DNA from: an uncultured Bacteroidota bacterium | Lineage (GTDB): Bacteria > Bacteroidota > Bacteroidia > Flavobacteriales > Flavobacteriaceae | Reading direction: 5' to 3' | Assembly: GCA_902604715.1 (NCBI GenBank) | Contig: CACLAD010000004.1 | Span: 28,142 to 92,141 of the forward strand | DNA length: 64,000 bases | Shown here: in pieces, positions 28,169-37,880 of the stretch | Layout of the letters: each line of letters starts with the position of its first letter | Position numbering within the stretch: the stretch's first letter is position 1 | Program-made: the position numbers and the translations under genes | Notes under the pieces: generated by a model | The model's input: only the letters and a program-made list of their open reading frames with translations | What the model was told of the DNA's origin: nothing | Database searches by the model: none

Positions 28169-28585
28169 TTAATTGTACTTAATTTCAATTTTAACTTTGG
28201 AAAAACCCCTAAACATTTCCATTACTCCACAATACCTGGTAACAGACAAATCAACAGATTTTTCTATTTTATCTTTGTCTAAATCTTCACCAAAAAAATG
28301 ATACTCTACTGTAACCTCATCATAAAATCTTGGGTGCTCATCGGTTAAGCGTGCAGTTGTATTTATTTTAAAATCATCTAATTCAACTCTCATCTTTTTG
28401 AGAATTGCTATAACATCTAGTCCTGAGCATACTGCCAAAGACGCTAGCATAATTGCTTTTGGTGAAGCAATTTTTTTTTCTCCATCTGAACCAGTTCCAA
28501 GAATCGTTGATATACCATTTGGGTTAATACACTCAAACTCTGTCGTTCCTTTTTTCCAATTTGTAATAACTGTATTTGTATCCAT
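28169..28585 (-). CDS. OsmC-family protein
   Basis: This 138-residue OsmC/Ohr-fold protein has the conserved middle helix with a catalytic-type cysteine (MLASLAVCSGLDVIAIL) and the later SVTRYCGVMEMFRG segment with the second cysteine. Proteins of this family reduce organic hydroperoxides; the pattern here fits the OsmC/YhfA branch better than Ohr. It is cytoplasmic. It lies 3 bases before the nuclease gene and 5 bases after rsmI on the same strand. Confidence 0.9.
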   Translation of the reverse strand: MDTNTVITNWKKGTTEFECINPNGISTILGTGSDGEKKIASPKAIMLASLAVCSGLDVIAILKKMRVELDDFKINTTARLTDEHPRFYDEVTVEYHFFGEDLDKDKIEKSVDLSVTRYCGVMEMFRGFSKVKIEIKYN

Positions 28586-28590
28586 ATTTT

Positions 28591-29259
28591 TTAGTTTGGT
28601 GAAAGGATAATTACAAATTCTCCTTTTGGTTTCTTTTTTTGAAAATACTCAATTGACTCTTTAATTGTACCTCTAAATGTTTCTTCATATAATTTTGTAA
28701 GCTCCCGTGATACGCTAATTTGACTTTCAACATGAAAGTAATTTGAAAAATCATTTAACGTTTTTAGTATCCTGTGAGGAGACTCATAAAAGACCATTGT
28801 CTTTGTATCGGCTGATAGCTCTTTCAATCTTTTAGTTCTTCCTTTTTTAACAGGTAAAAACCCTTCAAAAGAAAATCTATCACTAGGTAGTCCTGAGGAC
28901 ACTAAGGCTGGTATAAAGGCTGTTGGGCCTGGTAAACACTCAAGCTCGACTTCATTCTTTATACACTCACGAACCAATAAAAACCCTGGGTCAGAAATTC
29001 CGGGCGTTCCTGCGTCAGAAATTAAAGCAATTTGGGTATCATTTCTTAGCTTATTAATTATAGATTCTAGTTTTTTATGCTCATTGTGCATGTGAAAAGA
29101 CTCTACAGGCGAGTCAATATCATAGTGCTTCAATAGTTTAGATGATGTTCTTGTGTCTTCAGCCAAAATAAGATCCACCGATTTAAGTACTTCGATGGAT
29201 CTTAAAGTGATATCACCTAGATTTCCTATTGGTGTTGGTACAATGAATAGCCTACTCAT
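28591..29259 (-). CDS. rsmI: 16S rRNA (cytidine-1402-2'-O)-methyltransferase RsmI
   Basis: This 222-residue SAM-dependent enzyme of the tetrapyrrole methylase fold would methylate the 2'-OH of C1402 in 16S rRNA. Signature motifs are PTPIGNLGDITLR (8-20), EDTRTSSKLLKHY, LISDAGTPGISDPG and CLPGPTAFIPALVSSGLP, with FYESPHR and SRELTKLYEE further on. It is shorter than the E. coli enzyme because the C-terminal extension is missing, as is usual in Bacteroidota. It is transcribed away from tdk across a 113-base gap. Confidence 0.96.
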   Translation of the reverse strand: MSRLFIVPTPIGNLGDITLRSIEVLKSVDLILAEDTRTSSKLLKHYDIDSPVESFHMHNEHKKLESIINKLRNDTQIALISDAGTPGISDPGFLLVRECIKNEVELECLPGPTAFIPALVSSGLPSDRFSFEGFLPVKKGRTKRLKELSADTKTMVFYESPHRILKTLNDFSNYFHVESQISVSRELTKLYEETFRGTIKESIEYFQKKKPKGEFVIILSPN

Positions 29260-29372
29260 TAAAAATCTTTAAATTAAATTTAACTAAGGTTAATATCAGC
29301 TTGTTTTTTACTAAATTTATTTGTTTCAATTTTAAGAATCAATTAAGCTATCAACTTTTTTAAATTTACGAA

Positions 29373-29987
29373 ATGTTTCTTGAAAATACTTTAAACTTTA
29401 GCAAACAAACCGGATGGATTGAAGTTGTTTGTGGATCAATGTTTTCTGGAAAAACTGAAGAGTTAATAAGAAGAATTCGTAGGGCTAAATACGCAAACTT
29501 GAATGTAATTATTTTTAAACCCAAACTAGATATAAGAGACAAAAAAAACACTGTAGTGTCACATGATGACACAGTTATTGAGTGCAAAACAATCAAGAAA
29601 TCTGAAGAAATTTATAAAAAAATTAAAGGTTTTAAAGTAGTAGGAATTGATGAGGCGCAATTTTTCGATGATAGTATTGTTGAGGTTTGTAATGTACTTG
29701 CTAATCAAGGAGTAAGGGTTATCGTTGCTGGATTAGATATGGACTATAAGGGAGTTCCATTTAAAAATATGGCTAATCTTATGGCAACATCTGAATATGT
29801 CACCAAGGTGCATGCTATATGTCCAAAGACTGGCGGTCTCGCTCAATATAGTTATAGAAAAACAAAGAGTAAAAAAAGGATTCTGCTTGGAAAAGGCGAT
29901 GAATACATGCCTCTGAGTCGCGCAGCGTTCGTTAAAAAGTCAATCAAAAAAGCAAAAAAAGTTTCAAGAAAAAAAAATAAAGATTGA
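29373..29987 (+). CDS. tdk: Thymidine kinase
   Basis: This 204-residue type II thymidine kinase phosphorylates thymidine to dTMP in the salvage pathway. It has the P-loop GSMFSGKT (21-28), the DEAQFFDD motif with the catalytic-type Glu, the lasso-type HAICPKTGGLAQYSYRK segment and LLGKGDEYMPLSR. In classical type II kinases this segment holds four zinc-binding cysteines (CxxC and CRxC); here only one Cys is kept (C-P-K-T and S-R-A-A), so the zinc site seems lost. Flavobacterial homologues often look like this. A lysine-rich tail ends the protein. It overlaps alr as TTGA. Confidence 0.95.
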   Translation: MFLENTLNFSKQTGWIEVVCGSMFSGKTEELIRRIRRAKYANLNVIIFKPKLDIRDKKNTVVSHDDTVIECKTIKKSEEIYKKIKGFKVVGIDEAQFFDDSIVEVCNVLANQGVRVIVAGLDMDYKGVPFKNMANLMATSEYVTKVHAICPKTGGLAQYSYRKTKSKKRILLGKGDEYMPLSRAAFVKKSIKKAKKVSRKKNKD

Positions 29988-31078
29988 AAAAAAGTATATT
30001 AGAAATTAATCTTAAAGCTCTTGAGCACAACTTTAATGTCATTTCTTCCAAACTAAGTTATCGAACAAAATTCATGGCTGTAGTTAAAGCAAATGGATAT
30101 GGATCTAGCAGTTTAGAAGTTGCTAGAAAATTAGCATGCTTAGGGGTGGATTATTTTTCCGTTGCATTTGCAAGCGAAGGTGTTGCGCTGAGAAAATCAG
30201 GGATTAAAACTCCTATATTAGTGCTGCTTCCACAAGTTGCATCCTTCAAAGAAATTATTGAATATAATTTAGAGCCTAGTCTATATTCTTTTTATTTTCT
30301 TGATAACTTTATTGATTATTTAAGCTCTAATAAAACAAAAAACTATCCGTGTCATTTCAAAATAAATACTGGTCTAAACAGAGTTGGGTTTAATGAAAAA
30401 GAAACTGAAAAGGCAATGAATAAAATCAAGAATTGTGATTCTATTAAATTAGTAAGTATCTATTCTCATTTAGCTGCAACTGAAGATCCTCAAGAATCAA
30501 AGTTTACATTTTCTCAGATAAATTTATTTAAAAAAATCTCGTCAAATATAAAATCCCAGCTTTCATATAACCCTTTTCTTCATATGTCAAATACATCTGG
30601 AATTTATAATTATCCCGAGTGTGAATTTGATATGGTGAGATCTGGAATTGGATTATATGGATATAATAATGAGTTGAATAAAGAGTTAAGGCCTGTTCAC
30701 ACATTAAAGTCTGTTATTGCTCAAATAATTGAAGCTGAAAAGGGAGATTCAATAGGCTATAACAGAGCCTTTTTCTGTGAAAAACAAATAAGGGTTGGCA
30801 TAATTCCCCTTGGACACGCTGATGGAATTAGTAGATCATTTTCAAAAAGTGCATATGTTATAATAAATAATAAAAAGGCAAAAGTAATTGGTAATATTTG
30901 TATGGATGTATTCATGGTAAACCTAAACGGAATCAAGTCTGTGGAAGGAGATGAGGTGATTATATTTAATAAGGAAAATAATGCTGAGTATTTTGCAAAA
31001 AATGTTGGAACTATTTCTTATGAAATTTTAACCAACTTATCTGAAAGAATTGAGAGAAAGTTTATTAATAAAAATTAA
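29984..31078 (+). CDS. alr: Alanine racemase
   Basis: The 364-residue PLP enzyme interconverts L- and D-alanine for peptidoglycan. The PLP lysine is Lys35 in VVKANGYG, near the N-terminus as expected; HMSNTSG, DMVRSGIGLYGY and the SIGYNRAF motif with the catalytic Tyr are present, and GNICMDVFMV closes the active site of the second subunit. The start is a TTG overlapping the tdk stop by four bases. The stop overlaps the convergent large gene by four bases. In some Bacteroidota alr is fused to MurF; here it stands alone. Confidence 0.96.
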   Translation: MKKSILEINLKALEHNFNVISSKLSYRTKFMAVVKANGYGSSSLEVARKLACLGVDYFSVAFASEGVALRKSGIKTPILVLLPQVASFKEIIEYNLEPSLYSFYFLDNFIDYLSSNKTKNYPCHFKINTGLNRVGFNEKETEKAMNKIKNCDSIKLVSIYSHLAATEDPQESKFTFSQINLFKKISSNIKSQLSYNPFLHMSNTSGIYNYPECEFDMVRSGIGLYGYNNELNKELRPVHTLKSVIAQIIEAEKGDSIGYNRAFFCEKQIRVGIIPLGHADGISRSFSKSAYVIINNKKAKVIGNICMDVFMVNLNGIKSVEGDEVIIFNKENNAEYFAKNVGTISYEILTNLSERIERKFINKN

Positions 31079-34000
31079 TTAGACTTTATTATACGCTTTA
31101 TTGTAAGCGAATTACCATGATAAACTTTTATAATATAAATACCATTTGCATATGGGCCCATATCAACATTTGAAATATTAAATGCTGTATAAATTTTTTG
31201 ACCCGTTAAGGAATAAATTTCAACATTATAGGATTCTAGATTGCCGCTAATTTGTAAAATGTCATCTACAGGATTTGGATAAATTCTTATATTATCAAGT
31301 AGAATATCTGTTGGTATTGACAAGTTTGAGGTATTTGGGGCATTAGGGCTTCCAAACTCATTTATACAGTCCCAATTTTCGGCAACTGAGTTGTCTAATT
31401 CTGGACTGATTAGTTCTAATGTATAGCCTGTCCCGTCAGCACATAAATTCCAATCTGAAGCATTTTCAGAGCAAAATGCTAACACATTTTCATCTTCTAA
31501 AGTGTCTCCATAATGTCCTGATGCAATTATATTACCATTACCGTCAAGAATTTCAAAGGAAACTTCTTCTAACCAATCTCCAGAATACCAAATTAGCTCA
31601 ATTGAGTCACCCTGGGTAGCTTCAAATAAAATGTCTTCAAAGTATCCATTTTGGAATGTTACTTCCTCAACTACAATTTGGCCGTTTACTACAACCGATA
31701 CAGCATTTCCGTTCCAACCATCTCCGTAAGAATCAATCATATTTAGAGTATGATCGCAATTTGGATTGGAATTGTCTATGTCATAATCAACCTCATCAAT
31801 TAGTTTACTTGCTGAATTAAATAATCTGACTGCATCAGAGCCACCAAGACCAAAACCTAATTCACCTATGTAGGGAATTCCAGGGTAAGAGCTACTAAAA
31901 TCAAGCTCATCGCGTACAATCACGAGGAAGCCTTCAGGTTCAATTTGTGTTGACTCTGGAATGTAGAAAATATGGTTGTTATTATCATCCCTAATTTGCC
32001 AATCTGATAAGTCAATTGGGTATGATTTCGGATTGTATAGCTCTATCCAATCATTTGGGCTAAATTCATCACCAGACCTAAAATTAATCTCATTTATAAT
32101 TACTGATTCAATTTCGACTCGAACTGAATCCTCAAATGAGCATATGTTTTGTGAGTCAACTACAACAACATTATATAGCCCTGAGGGTAAGTCTGTAAAG
32201 AAGTTATCATCGAAGAAGGTCTGTCCTCCATCGATGCTATACTGATAAGGGCCTTCACCAGAATTTGGAGTTATTGTAATACTTCCATCAGTTGATATAC
32301 TCGACGGAACTCCAGTAGCCTGTACATCAACAGCTGTTAAGCTGCAAAACTGAATTGCAACATGTTGTTCAAACTCACATGTACCTGCAGAACCGATGAT
32401 TGAAATATTGTAGTCACCTGGTGATAAGTCTGTAAAGGTGTTTGATTGCGAGTAATTTAAACCTCCGTCAATACTATACTGAAATGGGCCAACCCCTGAT
32501 GAAACAACAATTGAAATCAGTCCGTCATTCATGTCCTCAGAGCTTGCATTTGTAACATTGACTTCGGCTGTGATTTCACATCCATTTTCACCTAAACAAA
32601 ATGTTTCCTGTGTAAAATTGTCAAAAATGCCATCATTCTCAAAAATCACATTTCCACTTAAATCAATCATCATAAAATTCCCTTCTCCATATCCGCAACA
32701 AATTCCATCACCATATGAGTCAAAGAAATCCAGCGTAAAACACGATTCAAAATTTACACAAATATCTTCGATATAATAATCTGTTTCTGAATTTAATGAG
32801 CCTGTGTGAACAATTTCATTTGTTGTGCTATCATATAACTTCCAAGAAGTTTCCTGCGGGTAATTGTCGGGGTTAATGATGAAAGTAACAATATTATATG
32901 ATGATTCAAGTGTTGTTGTAGTTGTGACAATGTCATTGGCAGTGCTTTCATCATTTTGATTGTTAATAGAAATTATATCTAATAAGATATCATTTGATTC
33001 TTGAAGATTTTGATCCAAAACAAGCGTGACTGTTTCTTGTTCAGAATATGGAATTTCGAAAGATTCGTAATTAACTAATATCGAAAGTCCGTTTACCATG
33101 GTTTCAATTTCAATTTCGTTAATTGTTGTATCACCTAAATTAGAAATTGTCAAATCTACTTCAACTAAATCGCCGCATAAAACTCTAAGAGCTTCTATTT
33201 CTAGTGAAGCATCATACTGTGGTATGTTACTTACCGTGGTTGTTAACGAATCGTTATTCTCATATACATCATCAGGATGACTGAGATTAACAGTAATTTC
33301 ATAATCACCGCTGTTTGATAAATCTATTGGAACTGTAAATTGAAAATTTGATTCTTCAAAAGGCTCGATAATCTCAGTAATCGTAATCGTTTCAATTATT
33401 TCATCACCAAACACAAGTTGAATATCAAAATTACTTATCTCGTTTAATCCATAATTTGCAATAGTAACCGTTACAAGTTCATCATCTCCTAAGCTTGACG
33501 ATGTCTCAGGGTTTATTATCGCATCAACGGCCAAATCATAGTCGCCGTTAATGTCTGCCCAGAAGGATACCCATGGCCTAGCTTGTTTGATGGCTAGTTG
33601 GTTTTGGGCTGTAACTTTATATTCAATATCCATAGCAAAGTCTTCTTGACCGGCAACATCATAAAGTATGGCAAATTCATCATGAATTACAGTCAAATAG
33701 TCTCGCATTTGATTTAGGTATTCGTCATCCATTATAAGCTCTCCTGCATTAACTAAGTTTGAAAGCCTTAAAACTAAATAGCCCCCTGACTGTGTAGGAT
33801 CTCTGTATAGTAAAATTTCCTCAGGAACAGAATTTGGATCTGGGTTTGTTATCAAGGATTCACCAACTTGGGTGTTAAGATAAAATGTATCCTCGGTTTC
33901 ATAAATTGGATCAATACTTATTCCCACACCATTCGATTGTTCTTGCTGATAGTTCGGGTGGCAGAGTAGTCCCATAGCTGCTGAGAAATGATCAATTCTA

Positions 34001-35772
34001 TAAAAATCTCTTTCTTCGTAAGCCCTAAAATTCCACATACTGGCAAAAACTTGCTTTACAGATTTTGAAATATGGCCTTCATCAGGATATTGGGTCTTAG
34101 ATGTATATAGGCCAGCTCCGCTAAATCCTGGAAGATCTTCATTGTTGGTGCTTGATCTGACACGAACAGCCGTACCTTCTGGAAAAGCATCATGCATAGC
34201 TTGAAGGTCGTCCAACATCCACTGGGGCATAGGCGCATCTTTAATTGCTGTACGTAGTGTTTGAAGTCGATCGACCCTAAAATTTATATCATATTGGAAA
34301 CTAGGGTTGTCAATCATTATTTGGACTTCCTCATAAAAGTTGTTAAACTGCATGAATTCATCATAATAATAAAATGGAATACCGAATCCGTCTGGAATGG
34401 TACCATCTGGAAATTGGAATGTCCTCATCGTCGAAACATTTGCACATTTTGCACCAAATGCAGTTGACATTTCAAAATCAATTTCTGCCAGTGGTAGTAT
34501 TTCAGTGATACTCAAATCACGTATTGGAAACTGTGGTTCAGATGGTCTAATGTTTTCATACCATTCGTTGACCTCATCAAGGGTGGCTTCTCTGATTTCA
34601 AAGCTTTCATTTTCAACCTTATAATATATATAGCCATTTAATAAGCTTGCTATTTCGTTTATAGAAAGAGGGTCGGCTATATATGCATTAGGAACATTGT
34701 CTTGGATAGCCCTGAGGTTTACATGAGAAAGTGGTGTTTGAATAACAGATGTAATAATACCCCCAACCCTGGGCAATGAATTAGGCAAGGCATCATAAAG
34801 AACAATGTCTCTACTTCCAGGTGTTTCATTTAAATTTTGCATGTGTCTAAAATATCCATATCCTTCAGCTAAATGGAAGGGTATGTAATTTACTTCAGCA
34901 AAAACATCTGTCTCCAGAACCACATCAAATCTTGAATCTACAAACTCATCAGCATAATTGTTTAAGTGGTCATTTTCGTCTGCCTGCCCTATAAAATGAT
35001 TCATGTTGTTTTGTAGAAATGGCATACTTGCTACTAATAATTCATAAGTTCTTTGAGTATCCTCAAAATTATATGCGTCACCAAAAGAGAAATTAAAAGA
35101 ATAAGTTCCAATAATACCTGTTGGTAATATTGTATTTGGATTAAAAACTATTTCACCAGATGCGTCATCACCAGTAACTGAAGCACCTATACCGTTCCAA
35201 AAGCTGGCGTGAATTGTATATGTATTGCTATTGATAAAATAAACTTTCGGGTTAGGTGTATCTCTATCTAATATTCCAAACTTAACATAAAGCTGGTCAT
35301 CTAAAAATGGGGCCCAACTTACATTATTAACAGTGGCCAGCTCCATAAATGTATCCGCGTCCGGAATTGAAGTTGATCCATCAATAAAATCAATCGCTGG
35401 GGCGTAATTGAAAGGCGAATCAGTTGGCATGTTATTAAATTCTGTGATGTCATCAATTCCGTCCCCATCATAATCGTCTGGATTATCAATATCGTGCTCT
35501 GTTATAGAATAGTTTTCTAGTGGATAAGCCTGTGATGGTTCAGAAATAATCATAGTGCCATCTAACCCGATGGTAAGTGATGTTGCCCAATTAAATTCCG
35601 AATTGTGTTGTGCATGTAGAATATAGTATTTGCCTTGCTGCCCCTGTATTGATAATTGAGCTTGACCAAGATTATTAACCGAGTAATTGTCAATAGTAAC
35701 AAATTGAGCAAAACAGAGGTTTTGAAAAAGAAATAAAAAAATTGATGTTAATATAAAATTTCTCAGTCTCAT
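31075..35772 (-). CDS. Large secreted protein with glucan-dikinase-like core, adhesion modules, lamin-tail domain and T9SS tail
   Basis: The product has 1565 residues and a signal peptide (about 1-23). A phosphohistidine swivel domain (about 310-390) has LSHVNLRA with His350. A PPDK_N-type ATP-grasp domain (about 435-735) follows, with AVRVRSSTNNEDLPGFSGAG (535-554), DFAMDIEY and a closing KQARPW. The order swivel-then-ATP-grasp is that of glucan, water dikinase (GWD), whereas PEP synthase and PPDK have the reverse order. Then come CARDB-like repeats (about 740-960), two SprB-like repeats (QYSIDGG), a lamin-tail domain (INEINFRSGDEFSPNDWIEL), a SYGDGWNG module and a T9SS tail (IYPNPVDDIL). 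An ATP-using enzyme outside the cell would be odd, so activity is unproven. Confidence 0.85.
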   Translation of the reverse strand: MRLRNFILTSIFLFLFQNLCFAQFVTIDNYSVNNLGQAQLSIQGQQGKYYILHAQHNSEFNWATSLTIGLDGTMIISEPSQAYPLENYSITEHDIDNPDDYDGDGIDDITEFNNMPTDSPFNYAPAIDFIDGSTSIPDADTFMELATVNNVSWAPFLDDQLYVKFGILDRDTPNPKVYFINSNTYTIHASFWNGIGASVTGDDASGEIVFNPNTILPTGIIGTYSFNFSFGDAYNFEDTQRTYELLVASMPFLQNNMNHFIGQADENDHLNNYADEFVDSRFDVVLETDVFAEVNYIPFHLAEGYGYFRHMQNLNETPGSRDIVLYDALPNSLPRVGGIITSVIQTPLSHVNLRAIQDNVPNAYIADPLSINEIASLLNGYIYYKVENESFEIREATLDEVNEWYENIRPSEPQFPIRDLSITEILPLAEIDFEMSTAFGAKCANVSTMRTFQFPDGTIPDGFGIPFYYYDEFMQFNNFYEEVQIMIDNPSFQYDINFRVDRLQTLRTAIKDAPMPQWMLDDLQAMHDAFPEGTAVRVRSSTNNEDLPGFSGAGLYTSKTQYPDEGHISKSVKQVFASMWNFRAYEERDFYRIDHFSAAMGLLCHPNYQQEQSNGVGISIDPIYETEDTFYLNTQVGESLITNPDPNSVPEEILLYRDPTQSGGYLVLRLSNLVNAGELIMDDEYLNQMRDYLTVIHDEFAILYDVAGQEDFAMDIEYKVTAQNQLAIKQARPWVSFWADINGDYDLAVDAIINPETSSSLGDDELVTVTIANYGLNEISNFDIQLVFGDEIIETITITEIIEPFEESNFQFTVPIDLSNSGDYEITVNLSHPDDVYENNDSLTTTVSNIPQYDASLEIEALRVLCGDLVEVDLTISNLGDTTINEIEIETMVNGLSILVNYESFEIPYSEQETVTLVLDQNLQESNDILLDIISINNQNDESTANDIVTTTTTLESSYNIVTFIINPDNYPQETSWKLYDSTTNEIVHTGSLNSETDYYIEDICVNFESCFTLDFFDSYGDGICCGYGEGNFMMIDLSGNVIFENDGIFDNFTQETFCLGENGCEITAEVNVTNASSEDMNDGLISIVVSSGVGPFQYSIDGGLNYSQSNTFTDLSPGDYNISIIGSAGTCEFEQHVAIQFCSLTAVDVQATGVPSSISTDGSITITPNSGEGPYQYSIDGGQTFFDDNFFTDLPSGLYNVVVVDSQNICSFEDSVRVEIESVIINEINFRSGDEFSPNDWIELYNPKSYPIDLSDWQIRDDNNNHIFYIPESTQIEPEGFLVIVRDELDFSSSYPGIPYIGELGFGLGGSDAVRLFNSASKLIDEVDYDIDNSNPNCDHTLNMIDSYGDGWNGNAVSVVVNGQIVVEEVTFQNGYFEDILFEATQGDSIELIWYSGDWLEEVSFEILDGNGNIIASGHYGDTLEDENVLAFCSENASDWNLCADGTGYTLELISPELDNSVAENWDCINEFGSPNAPNTSNLSIPTDILLDNIRIYPNPVDDILQISGNLESYNVEIYSLTGQKIYTAFNISNVDMGPYANGIYIIKVYHGNSLTIKRIIKSN

Positions 35773-35793
35773 AAAGATGTCCGCAATATATTA

Positions 35794-36321
35794 CTAATTA
35801 CAATCAAAAAATGTCTCAAACACAAATAGTTTCTTATTTTTTTGACTGATAATAACTTTATACACCCTGTTGTAAATGTTTTCATTGAAGGGATTCATAT
35901 CCTTATCAATTAATAGTCCAGCTAATATTGGCGTTGTATTACTATGACCCACCACTATACTGTTTTGTTTTAAATTTAATAGTTGTTCAGAAAAAAGCTT
36001 CAAATTATTTGAGTCATAATATTGTATGCCTACTTTTTTAGACAAAGCTGTTGGCATGGCTGTTTTTTTTGTTCTTAAATAGTTTGTGCTGTAAACGTTT
36101 TTAATATTGGTGTCTTCAAAAAATGAACGTAAGTACTCAGATCTTTCTATTCCGCATATTGTAAGAGGAGGGTCCAATTGATTTTCAGACGAAATGTCTT
36201 TTTCTGAGTGTCTAATCAGATAAATTGTAAAAGATTCCCCATCTGTCTGGGCAATCAGATGCTTTGTTGTAAAACACACCATAAAAAACAGAAGAGCTGT
36301 AATTAATTTTGTTTTTCTCAT
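35794..36321 (-). CDS. Exported histidine-phosphatase-superfamily protein (SixA-like)
   Basis: This 175-residue protein has a signal peptide (about 1-25, ending LIAQ) and the histidine phosphatase core: LIRHSEKD with the phosphorylated His, YSTNYLRTKKTA with the conserved Arg, and VVGHSNTTP with the second catalytic His. The RHSEKD variant and the small size (about 150 residues after cleavage) fit the SixA branch, which removes phosphate from phosphohistidine, but sugar-phosphate or other substrates are possible. It acts in the periplasm or outside. It lies between an oxidoreductase gene (4 bases) and the dikinase-like gene (21 bases) on the same strand. Confidence 0.88.
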   Translation of the reverse strand: MRKTKLITALLFFMVCFTTKHLIAQTDGESFTIYLIRHSEKDISSENQLDPPLTICGIERSEYLRSFFEDTNIKNVYSTNYLRTKKTAMPTALSKKVGIQYYDSNNLKLFSEQLLNLKQNSIVVGHSNTTPILAGLLIDKDMNPFNENIYNRVYKVIISQKNKKLFVFETFFDCN

Positions 36322-36325
36322 AAGA

Positions 36326-37879
36326 TCAATCTATTAACTTATCGGAGTATTTAGTCATTTTTGACTCACCCTTTATAAGCTGCTTAGTGGACATATAGCC
36401 TGGTGTTCCAGCTACACTTCCGCATGGGAAAGACCCAGCTCCACAATAATATATATTGTTATAATTCGAATATCTAAAAAACTTGTCATTAGGTTCGCTA
36501 GAAAAACTGCGCATATCAAAGTTTTGATTGGTTGAAAGTGAGAGATGGTCAATATTTCCTTTTGGAAAAAGAAAAATTTCATTTAAATCTTTTGGAGTTA
36601 TAAATTTTGAATCAACTAGATCTTCAGGGTTTTCAATAAATTTTAAAAAACTAGAAATAATATTATTTTTTGTTTTATTGAGATCTTCAGCTTTTTTTTC
36701 AAATGAAAAATTCTTGGTGAATAAAATTACTTTATCAAATTCTTCAACGTTACCCATTTTTCTTTGGGCTGCTCCTTCAGGGTAGATTTGAATATAGCCT
36801 GGAATATAGTCTTTAAGTCCTCTTTTAGAATCTTGACTGTTTTTTTCAAATTCTTTTAAGCTTTGATTAGAAAATATGAATCTGAATGATGTGTCATAAT
36901 TATTTTTTTCGTCTGTATATTTCCATTTGACAGGATTCTTGAAAAATAAAGTAATTTTACCGCTTGTACCTATCCAATCTTTTTTTTCAAGTGCTATTTT
37001 AAGTGGCTTGTCTGCTAAAATTTTTGAAGGAGTAATGGGGTCGGTAGCAAAGAAGATATAATCATACGATAGTTTTTTTTCTATTTTATCTTTAAGGTAA
37101 AAAATTGTGTTGTTTGTGGTATCAATTTGTCTAATTTTAGTTGATAACATTAAATCGGCTCCAGCATCTAAATTTATTTTTGAAAGTTTTTCGGTAATTT
37201 TCCAAATTCCCTCCTTGACAAAACCCCAATAGCCATTGAAAATTGATCCTGAATCCATTAAAGGGATGTTAATGGCAGAGCCTTGCTCATATAATGAAGT
37301 TGGCCCACTTTCAATCACTGTCATTCCCATGTATAATTTTGTTTTTTCGGAGGTAAAATAGTGGTTCAATAAATCATATGCTGAACCCTCTACCCATAGC
37401 TTGGTCAGATAATCTCCTAAGTATTCTCTTGCTGATTCAACACTTGGTGTTATAGCGTTTCTGTAAAGGTTTTGTAGATAACCTATTACTTTATTTTCAT
37501 CATCTCTAAATGCTCTTATATCCCCTTTTTCATTCCACTTTTCTTCTAATTCAAAACATAAATTATTAGTGTCTTGAAAAATTCTTGTGGCTTTTTCAGG
37601 ATCATTGAAATAAACAATTTTTGGTCCTTTTGGGAAATACGTTTTTACATGATTATCTAATCCCGTTTCTTCGAAAACAAATTTTTGCATCATTCCAAGT
37701 ACGGTAGCACCATGAGCATAATCGATGTCTTTTCCGTTAATTACAGCTGTATCTTTAACACAAGCTCCACCAACTATATCCTTCTTCTCAATTATTGTAA
37801 CATGAAAATTATTTTTAACCAAGTAATTAGCTGCCACTAAACCATTAATTCCAGAACCAACAACAACTATTTTTTTCAT
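36326..37879 (-). CDS. FAD-dependent oxidoreductase, phytoene-desaturase-like
   Basis: This 517-residue flavoprotein has an N-terminal dinucleotide fold (VVVGSGINGLVAANYL, then IIEKKDIVGGACV) and a C-terminal FAD-contact motif (YYCGAGSFPCGSVAGTPGY). These are the marks of the CrtI/COG1233 group of phytoene desaturases and related NAD(P)/FAD enzymes. No carotenoid genes lie beside it, and the C-terminal GSFPCGSVAG motif is more typical of the non-carotenoid paralogues found in marine bacteria. The substrate is unknown. It lies one base after accC and four before the phosphatase gene, so it belongs to the accBC transcription unit. Confidence 0.9.
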   Translation of the reverse strand: MKKIVVVGSGINGLVAANYLVKNNFHVTIIEKKDIVGGACVKDTAVINGKDIDYAHGATVLGMMQKFVFEETGLDNHVKTYFPKGPKIVYFNDPEKATRIFQDTNNLCFELEEKWNEKGDIRAFRDDENKVIGYLQNLYRNAITPSVESAREYLGDYLTKLWVEGSAYDLLNHYFTSEKTKLYMGMTVIESGPTSLYEQGSAINIPLMDSGSIFNGYWGFVKEGIWKITEKLSKINLDAGADLMLSTKIRQIDTTNNTIFYLKDKIEKKLSYDYIFFATDPITPSKILADKPLKIALEKKDWIGTSGKITLFFKNPVKWKYTDEKNNYDTSFRFIFSNQSLKEFEKNSQDSKRGLKDYIPGYIQIYPEGAAQRKMGNVEEFDKVILFTKNFSFEKKAEDLNKTKNNIISSFLKFIENPEDLVDSKFITPKDLNEIFLFPKGNIDHLSLSTNQNFDMRSFSSEPNDKFFRYSNYNNIYYCGAGSFPCGSVAGTPGYMSTKQLIKGESKMTKYSDKLID

Positions 37880-37880
37880 A

